Source: a bacterium (lineage in GTDB: Bacteria > Patescibacteria > Dojkabacteria > JAKAPS01 > JAJZLI01). From it: a stretch of 9,895 bases of DNA. The DNA lies in the NCBI GenBank assembly GCA_021809565.1, contig JAJZKG010000017.1, forward strand, positions 1 through 9,895, read 5' to 3'. The notes under the pieces are model-generated. The model was not told the DNA's origin and ran no database searches. It saw only the letters and a list, made by a program, of their open reading frames with translations. This document shows positions 5,425-9,895 of the stretch, one piece after another. Numbering within the stretch: the first letter of the stretch is position 1; each line of letters starts with the position of its first letter. The translations under genes and the position numbers were made by a program.

Positions 5425-6300
5425 ATGAAAATACTAATAATAGGAAACAAAAAATCAGAACAGACTATATATATATACAAAGAAGCAATTAATAGAGGTC
5501 ATACAGCAGATATTATATCTAAAAAAAGTATATCTATTAAATATGACGGACCTTCTATTTTTGTATCAAGTGATGATATTCACAACGAGTTTCTATCATA
5601 TGATGTATACATATTCAGAATTATAAAGAATGATTTTGCCTCAACTATAGCTTCTTATTTGAAATTACATGGTAAAGTTTTTATAGATAAAGATATGGAT
5701 GTTCCTGGAATAGGCATGAAGAATATTACAACCGTGTTAAAAAACCCTAAATTTAGTATACCATCGTTTGTATTGTCCCCACAAAAAAGTGATATTGAAA
5801 ATTTTAAATATCCAGCTGTTTTGAAAGATACATATGGTAAAAAGGGTAAAAATGCCTATATAGTAGAGGATAGCAATCAAGCTATAAAGATATTAAAAGA
5901 TAATAAAGATATAACATTTATGATGCAAGAGTATATAAAAAAAGATAAGGAAATCCGTATTATATTTGTAGGAGATAAAATACTTAATATTGGAATGCTA
6001 AAGATAAATGATAAAAAATTTGTACAAAATATTGCTCAAGGAGGAATTGGAATACCTGTAAAATTGAGTAAAGAGGAACTTGAAATTGCAGAACAATGTA
6101 TGATGATATCATCTTTTGATATCGGAGGTATAGACATTATGTTAGGATCCAAAGATTCAATAGAACCTAAACAAGAATATTTCGTACTTGAGATAAACAG
6201 ATCACCTATTTTCTTAGAGTTTATGAAAGTAACAAATATGAATGTACCTAATGAAATAATAAAGCTCTTAGAAGAAAGGTATACAGAAAACAAAAATTAA
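5425..6300 (+). CDS. RimK-like ATP-grasp ligase
   Basis: ATP-grasp ligases of this type join a carboxylate to an amine through an acyl phosphate, using ATP and Mg. RimK adds glutamate to ribosomal protein S6, and relatives make amino-acid or peptide conjugates. Seen here: an N-terminal Rossmann-like part (MKILIIGNKKSEQT), a linker, then the ATP-grasp fold. This has the nucleotide-binding Lys in YPAVLKDTYGKKGKNA (K134, with its Gly-rich loop), the hinge FMMQEYI (E169), the RIIFVGDKIL strand, and metal ligands in GGIDIML (D237) and FVLEINRSP (E256, N258). The 291-residue length fits RimK/LysX-type enzymes. The substrate cannot be read from the sequence, and no carrier protein or obvious acceptor tail is coded next to it, so I give no gene symbol. 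The gene opens a plus-strand run that may include ybjQ and the exonuclease, though the 71-bp gap to ybjQ leaves room for a separate promoter. Confidence 0.85.
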   Translation: MKILIIGNKKSEQTIYIYKEAINRGHTADIISKKSISIKYDGPSIFVSSDDIHNEFLSYDVYIFRIIKNDFASTIASYLKLHGKVFIDKDMDVPGIGMKNITTVLKNPKFSIPSFVLSPQKSDIENFKYPAVLKDTYGKKGKNAYIVEDSNQAIKILKDNKDITFMMQEYIKKDKEIRIIFVGDKILNIGMLKINDKKFVQNIAQGGIGIPVKLSKEELEIAEQCMMISSFDIGGIDIMLGSKDSIEPKQEYFVLEINRSPIFLEFMKVTNMNVPNEIIKLLEERYTENKN

Positions 6301-6371
6301 AAAGATACTGCTATTTCAATAAAAATCAAAAAGGAATATAATAAATTTAGTTAATTTATAAATATACAATT

Positions 6372-6716
6372 ATGCAAAATTCAAATTTTGATAGTAACAT
6401 GGTTACAACAACATTTAAATTACATGGATATAAAGTTACAGAAGATCTTGGTGTGGTAAAAGGTATAATAGTAAGATCTAGAAGTATTGTAGGTAACTTA
6501 GGAGCAGGATTACAAACTATATTTGGAGGAAATATAACCATATATACTAATATGTGTGAAAAGGCTAGGGATGATACATATAACCTTATGTGTGAACATG
6601 CTAAATCTTTTGGTGCTAATGGAATAATAGGTATGAGATATGATACTAATGAGATATCACAAGGAATATCAGAAGTGTTATGTTATGGTACAGCTGTTAA
6701 AGTTAAAAAGGTATAA
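6372..6716 (+). CDS. YbjQ/UPF0145 family protein
   Basis: The 114-residue protein matches the UPF0145 (YbjQ, formerly DUF74) pattern along its length. [20 protein letters not shown] is followed by the Arg-Ser-rich turn [21 protein letters not shown], the helix with [20 protein letters not shown], and the signature [29 protein letters not shown]. Members are small beta-alpha proteins that assemble into rings; their role is uncertain (heavy-metal binding has been suggested). Family members usually begin close to the residue-10 methionine (6399), so the start may be there; the first ATG adds nine residues. No ribosome binding site is clear at either. The stop codon lies 11 bp before the exonuclease start. 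Confidence 0.9.
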   Translation: MQNSNFDSNMVTTTFKLHGYKVTEDLGVVKGIIVRSRSIVGNLGAGLQTIFGGNITIYTNMCEKARDDTYNLMCEHAKSFGANGIIGMRYDTNEISQGISEVLCYGTAVKVKKV

Positions 6717-6717
6717 T
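6712..6717 (+). promoter_or_regulatory. TATAAT box 10 bp before the exonuclease start codon
   Basis: A perfect TATAAT overlaps the ybjQ stop codon and ends 10 bp before the ATG at 6728, so a transcript from it would have almost no leader. A similar TATAAA (6357-6362) sits 9 bp before ybjQ. No supporting -35 was found, and AT-rich DNA gives such boxes by chance. Confidence 0.25.
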
Positions 6718-6727
6718 TTTACATTTT

Positions 6728-7324
6728 ATGATAGTAGTAGATGTTGAAACTACAGGTCTAAACCCAAGGAAAAATTCTATAGTTAGTATAGGAGCAGTAA
6801 ATTTTGAAAACCCAAAAGAACAATTCTATGGAGAGTGTAGGCCTTGGATTAGTGCAGCAGTGAATGACCAAGCACTGTCCATAAATGGATTTTCTAAAGA
6901 ATACTTAAAGAACAATAAAAAGTCTCACAATAAACTCATTTTGGAATTTGCAGAATGGATGGATGGACAGGTTGAGAATCAGATTATAGGTGGACACAAT
7001 CCATTCTTTGATACTGAATTCCTCACTTATTCATATAATAAATGTAAAATAAAACCTACTTTCGGATATAGGATAGTTGATCTTCATTCGATATGTTATG
7101 CAAAAATCATTAACGATATAAAACTCCAAAATAAAAGTAGCGTAGATAAACTACACCTAACATCAAATGATATATTTAATTATGTGGGACTTTATGATGA
7201 ACCTAATCCTCATAATGGACTAACTGGAGCTAAGATGGAGGCAGAAGCATTATCAAGATTAATATCACATAAGAACTTACTTGAGGAATTTCAAAAATTT
7301 GAAATACCATACTATATTAAATAG
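6728..7324 (+). CDS. DEDDh-type 3'-5' exonuclease (DnaQ/RNase T-like), one acidic residue altered
   Basis: These enzymes remove nucleotides from 3' ends of DNA or RNA with two metal ions held by four acidic residues and a His. Motif I is VDVETTGL (D5, E7). Motif II is IGGHNPFFDTEFL (D95). Motif III has the His of PHNGLTGAKMEAEAL (H162), but the Asp expected five residues later (HxxxxD) is Gly167; E171 or E173 further along could take its place, or activity may be changed. Residues 139-157 (VDKLHLTSNDIFNYVGL) resemble the SLDKL-LG helix that precedes motif III in the family. At 198 residues it is a stand-alone domain with no polymerase or helicase part, so the role (proofreading, RNA processing or repair) is open. 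It starts 11 bp after ybjQ and its 3' end overlaps the convergent membrane-protein gene by 13 bp. Confidence 0.85.
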   Translation: MIVVDVETTGLNPRKNSIVSIGAVNFENPKEQFYGECRPWISAAVNDQALSINGFSKEYLKNNKKSHNKLILEFAEWMDGQVENQIIGGHNPFFDTEFLTYSYNKCKIKPTFGYRIVDLHSICYAKIINDIKLQNKSSVDKLHLTSNDIFNYVGLYDEPNPHNGLTGAKMEAEALSRLISHKNLLEEFQKFEIPYYIK

Positions 7325-7830
7325 TTTTTTTTGGATAGTTCTAATTCTTTTTTACTTCTAGCTTTCTCAAAATATACACCAATGTATATAAATAATATAC
7401 CAAATGCCATTGATACTACAGTAGATAATATAAATAGTATCATCATTTCGAAAAAATATGATGACTGAGTAAGATAAGTTATTGGAATACCTTGAGATTT
7501 GAATAAATGTTGGTTATGTTTTATTACTTGGTTCTGATATAGCCAAGGGTGAGTAGTAAGATCTATTATAAAAGTTAAAAGTGTTCCTAATATCCCTGCT
7601 ATAAGATTTAGAAAAATTGCAAAAAATACTATGGACTTCATAGAGAATTGAGTCTTTTGCATAAGATGACCAGCATACACAAAAAATAATATGAACCCTA
7701 TAAGAATAAAAAGTGAAATCACATCTGGAACTATTGTTTTGTATAAAATATCATCTATTAAAGTTAAAATTAGATATACAATTAAGAATCCCATCCCATA
7801 CAACTTTATTGGCCCAAATTTTTTTAACAT
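7312..7830 (-). CDS. Four-helix membrane protein of unknown function, paralogue A
   Basis: I do not recognise the family. The 172-residue protein has four predicted membrane helices (about 12-30, 36-54, 66-90, 127-154). A polar loop between helices 3 and 4 contains the motif FIIDLTTHPWLYQNQ, and the C-terminal tail is charged (EKARSKKELELSKKN). It is clearly related to the next gene upstream (7888-8361): both have four helices, a FID-x-x-T-x-PW-x-Y motif with PW at residues 95-96 in each, and a GxL/MGxxFYI-type last helix ending in a charged tail. The two lie in tandem 57 bp apart and probably arose by duplication. Its stop region overlaps the exonuclease gene by 13 bp tail to tail. No ribosome binding site is visible. 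Confidence 0.8.
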   Translation of the reverse strand: MLKKFGPIKLYGMGFLIVYLILTLIDDILYKTIVPDVISLFILIGFILFFVYAGHLMQKTQFSMKSIVFFAIFLNLIAGILGTLLTFIIDLTTHPWLYQNQVIKHNQHLFKSQGIPITYLTQSSYFFEMMILFILSTVVSMAFGILFIYIGVYFEKARSKKELELSKKNYLI

Positions 7831-7862
7831 AATATTAAGTAAAGAAAATATAAAATTATTTC

Positions 7863-7902
7863 GGATTTAAATTCTAGGATTTAGATCTTAGGACTTAGAT
7901 CC
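7863..7902. repeat. 14-bp tandem repeat across the end of the paralogue B gene (3 units)
   Basis: Units are GGATTTAAATTC (7863), GGATTTAGATCT (7877) and GGACTTAGATCC (7891); the first two are each followed by TA. The last unit codes the end of paralogue B; the middle unit holds the first base of the stop codon, the rest of which (TA) is the next spacer, and the first lies in untranslated DNA. The 12-bp core beginning GG resembles the coding arrays, but the 2-bp spacer makes the period 14, which would not keep a reading frame. Confidence 0.75.
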
Positions 7903-8361
7903 TTTTGTATATTCATGAATTTTAGTACCCATATATACAAATGCCAGATAAAATATAGTTAAAATAACCAGATCTAATATGAATGATCCAGATATCTGAC
8001 CATAAAAAGCAGCTTGAGATATTGATTCTATACTTTTATGATTTATTGAATAATATAAATTAGAAAAGTAAACCCAAGGCTCTGTATATGAATCAATGAA
8101 TACTGTTGTTACAAAACTAAGTATTTTAGTTGCAAAAATTACTAGAAAGGCATATAAATAAGGTTCCATTTTTGTATATTTTTTAAAATAGAAACCAAAA
8201 TATATAAAAAACAGTATAGAAACAACAATCATGAAATAATATAGTATCTCAGACAAAATAGTAGTTTGGTAAAAAATTCCAGTAAAAATAGATACAAGAA
8301 TATTCAAAAGAAAATATAAAATTATATACCTTTGGAGCCAACTCCTTTTTACGTCTATCAT
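7888..8361 (-). CDS. Four-helix membrane protein of unknown function, paralogue B
   Basis: The 157-residue integral membrane protein is related to the downstream neighbour and of unknown family. Helices are at about 11-30, 37-57, 68-89 and 127-146. The motif VFIDSYTEPWVYFSN lies between helices 3 and 4, matching FIIDLTTHPWLYQN in the paralogue at the same residue positions. The N-terminus is basic (MIDVKRSWLQR) and the tail short and polar (HEYTKGSKS). AATAAT (8370-8375) lies 8 bp ahead of the ATG and could be a -10 for a leaderless message. The TAA stop falls inside a 14-bp tandem repeat that continues into the intergenic DNA. Aromatic content is high (many Phe and Tyr), and no catalytic motif is visible. 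Confidence 0.8.
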   Translation of the reverse strand: MIDVKRSWLQRYIILYFLLNILVSIFTGIFYQTTILSEILYYFMIVVSILFFIYFGFYFKKYTKMEPYLYAFLVIFATKILSFVTTVFIDSYTEPWVYFSNLYYSINHKSIESISQAAFYGQISGSFILDLVILTIFYLAFVYMGTKIHEYTKGSKS

Positions 8362-8427
8362 TAGATATAATTATTACATAAGTGAGTATTAATGTACAAG
8401 AGAACTGATTCTATAAAAATAAAGGTA

Positions 8428-9759
8428 CTATTTAAATATATAGAAATCTCCAGAAAGGTTATCTGCATAAAATTTACCATTAGCATAAAACATTCCTCCA
8501 ACTGCAACTTTTCCTCCTGTGGTACGAGTAGCTAAATATTTTCCCGTATTTTTATTATATACTTGAATATTACCAAGACCATTATCAAAATATAGATAGT
8601 TACCAACTACAATAAATGGTTTATTATTTAATCCTGTAGAATGTGTAGACCATACTATTTTACCTGTATTTGTATTTACTGCAATGATCTTTTGTGTTGC
8701 AGTGGAACCTACATAAACCATATTTCCACTTATTGTAGGAACACTACCTATCATTTGAGCTCCATGAGGTAGATTCAAAGGTCCATATCCTTCATTTAGA
8801 GACCATACGATAGATCCTGTCTGAGCATTAATCTTATATAAATATTCATATCCAGAGTTTGTTTTATCATTAACCAATTTTGCAGCATCAGTATAAATAT
8901 AACCATTTGAATATGCAGGAATAACATCATCTAATCCACCATTTATTCCAATATTTCCAAAATTATGTTTCCATACTATTTGGTGTGTTTGTATATTTAC
9001 ATCAAATAAATAATAAGGATAAGAACCTCCAAAATATAAATTATTACCAACCAATAGTGGAGATGCTTGTGAAGATATTGAACCATAATCTAGACTCCAT
9101 AACACTTTTCCAGTACTAACATCAAGTGCATACAGCATTCTATTCCCTCCTATTGTGTATACTACTCCATTCTTGTATGCAGGGGTTGGTTTCCTTTGAC
9201 CATTGGTAACTGTGAATTTCCAAATGATCTTCCCAGTACTAATATCCAAAGCATAAACACCACTAAGCCCAGTACCTCTATTAAATGTAGTCTTAGAGGT
9301 ATTAAAGAATGCATCATTCCCAGTACTCACAATAACCATACCAAGTTGAGATAGAACCAATGGGTTATTCATAACAAGATTAGGAAAATTTGTTCTCCAT
9401 ACAATTTTACCAGTTTTATTGTCTATTTTGACTATAGCTCCTTGATAATTTGGGTTGGGAACGCCATAGGTTTCAAAATAGTTAGCAGTATCTAGAAAAG
9501 AATAATCTCCAGAAACAACAGGTTGAGAAAAGAATGGAAGACCATAGTTCTTCTTTAAAACAACTTTATCCAGATATGTCTCTGTCTTGGTAACAACTGA
9601 ATTATTTTTTTCACTACCATATGCTGAAGAAACATTACTTGTATAATATGATGTTTGAGGCGTTACTACAACAGTCTTTTTAGTTAATAGTGAAACTACT
9701 ACAACTAATATTACTGCCAGAAGAACACCTATTATATATTTTTTATTATTTATTCTCAT
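8428..9759 (-). CDS. Membrane-anchored PQQ-type beta-propeller protein
   Basis: I place the start at the ATG of residue 15 of the longest frame (which begins at 9801). From there the protein begins MRINNKKYIIGVLLAVILVV, a basic stretch followed by one strong membrane helix, and a TATAAT box sits 6 bp upstream; the longer form adds 14 residues. The rest (about 400 residues) lies outside the membrane. It contains seven propeller repeats of the form (V/A)-x-x-x-(T/D)G-K-I-V-W, with tryptophans (numbered from the longer start) at 135, 194, 235, 277, 333 and 384 and a last repeat NKNTGKYLA without Trp. This is the PQQ/YWTD-like eight-residue signature seen in BamB and in PQQ dehydrogenases. No dehydrogenase active-site residues or cofactor ligands are obvious, so a structural or binding role on the cell surface is more likely than catalysis. 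A Thr/Ser/Tyr-rich linker (50-75) separates helix and propeller. Confidence 0.88.
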   Translation of the reverse strand: MRINNKKYIIGVLLAVILVVVVSLLTKKTVVVTPQTSYYTSNVSSAYGSEKNNSVVTKTETYLDKVVLKKNYGLPFFSQPVVSGDYSFLDTANYFETYGVPNPNYQGAIVKIDNKTGKIVWRTNFPNLVMNNPLVLSQLGMVIVSTGNDAFFNTSKTTFNRGTGLSGVYALDISTGKIIWKFTVTNGQRKPTPAYKNGVVYTIGGNRMLYALDVSTGKVLWSLDYGSISSQASPLLVGNNLYFGGSYPYYLFDVNIQTHQIVWKHNFGNIGINGGLDDVIPAYSNGYIYTDAAKLVNDKTNSGYEYLYKINAQTGSIVWSLNEGYGPLNLPHGAQMIGSVPTISGNMVYVGSTATQKIIAVNTNTGKIVWSTHSTGLNNKPFIVVGNYLYFDNGLGNIQVYNKNTGKYLATRTTGGKVAVGGMFYANGKFYADNLSGDFYIFK

Positions 9760-9765
9760 ATATCT

Positions 9766-9771
9766 ATTATA
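9766..9771 (-). promoter_or_regulatory. TATAAT box 6 bp before the preferred PQQ-protein start
   Basis: On the minus strand TATAAT is followed by AGATAT and then ATG (9757-9759), so transcription would begin at or next to the start codon. There is only a weak -35 (TTTTTA, 9789-9794). It supports the shorter start and a leaderless message, with the caution that the DNA is AT-rich. Confidence 0.35.
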
Positions 9772-9801
9772 TATACATTTAAATAATATAAAAAGTTTCA
9801 T

Positions 9802-9819
9802 ATAAGAAGATTTTCTTAT
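9802..9819. other. Short perfect inverted repeat between the last two minus-strand genes
   Basis: ATAAGAA (9802-9808) and TTCTTAT (9813-9819) form a 7-bp stem with a GATT loop. It lies between the stop at 9851-9853 and the PQQ gene. It is AT-rich and has no long T-run after it on the minus strand, so it is at best a weak terminator. Confidence 0.3.
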
Positions 9820-9850
9820 TCATTATAACATACTATTGTTATTTCCCCTT

Positions 9851-9895
9851 TTATAGAAGTTTTTTCTTTATAATATTCCCAGTATCACCAGTCTT
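9851..9895 (-). CDS. Last codons of a further minus-strand gene (cut by the window end)
   Basis: Read from the window end the frame gives KTGDTGNIIKKKLL and then TAA (9851-9853). Only 14 codons are visible. Support comes from the match to 4586-4619 in rsmH, where the same DNA in the same frame encodes KNGDTGNIS, and from the fact that a minus-strand gene here would be in line with the PQQ gene. If real, the unseen protein ends in a TG-x repeat tail like other proteins in this window. It could also be non-coding. Confidence 0.35.
   Translation of the reverse strand, partial: KTGDTGNIIKKKLL
9863..9895. repeat. Dispersed repeat, window-end copy (pairs with 4586-4619)
   Basis: There are 20 identical bases (9871-9890 with 4595-4614), flanked by TTTCTTTA on the left (one 1-bp gap) and TCTT on the right after one mismatch. 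The repeat may continue past the window end. Confidence 0.75.

Noticed and set aside
8428..9759. Repeated CCAGTACTAA-like words in the PQQ gene as DNA repeats
   Set aside because: They fall at the STGK positions of successive propeller blades at irregular DNA distances, so they reflect protein domain repeats.
9802..9819. Rho-independent terminator
   Set aside because: The 7-bp stem is AT-rich and not followed by a clean T-run; listed only as an inverted repeat.

Overview
The window looks like a chromosomal piece of a small-genome, very AT-rich bacterium, most likely a member of the Candidate Phyla Radiation (Patescibacteria). This is an inference with three supports. The partial first gene has the KV-N-NG-I--G sandwich fold that I associate with long surface or tail-fibre-like proteins of CPR genomes. 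A compact mraZ-rsmH-ftsL-ftsI cluster is followed unusually by a guanylate kinase. Most genes lack a clear Shine-Dalgarno sequence. UGA acts as a stop (it ends the first gene just before a convergent neighbour), so the standard bacterial code fits and the UGA=Gly code of Gracilibacteria/Absconditabacteria does not.

Layout. Positions 2-691 (+) hold the C-terminal part of a surface/tail-fibre-like protein. Positions 5207-694 (-) hold a division/cell-wall operon read right to left: mraZ, rsmH (mraW), an ftsL-like gene, ftsI (class B penicillin-binding protein) and gmk. Gaps are 6 bp, a 14-bp overlap, 28 bp and 48 bp. Its control region (about 5235-5302) has a good sigma-70-type promoter and three AGTGGT repeats at exact 10-bp spacing, the expected form of a MraZ operator. 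To the right and divergent are a RimK-like ATP-grasp ligase, a YbjQ/UPF0145 protein and a DEDDh-type exonuclease (5425-7324, +). Facing these are two paralogous four-helix membrane proteins (7830-7312 and 8361-7888, -), a membrane-anchored PQQ-type beta-propeller (9759 or 9801 to 8428, -), and the last codons of a further minus-strand gene cut by the window end.

The most unusual signal is a family of short tandem repeats embedded in the coding ends of the division genes. In gmk, ftsI, ftsL and rsmH, four or five copies of a 15-bp unit occur. Each unit is a 12-bp imperfect palindrome of the form GGnnn-nn-nnnCC plus a 3-bp spacer. The sequences and encoded pentapeptides differ between genes (WDTSH, AGASS, LGSGS, GIYTS), but the 12+3 geometry is the same. 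In rsmH the array is an internal insertion between two conserved family blocks. A related array past a stop codon (7863-7902) has 14-bp spacing, which would break a reading frame. Dispersed copies of other small modules (4586-4619 with 9863-9895; 1344-1358 with 5355-5369) point to a small palindromic repeat system that spreads into gene ends while keeping frame. This resembles Rickettsia palindromic elements in principle, but I do not recognise it as a named family.
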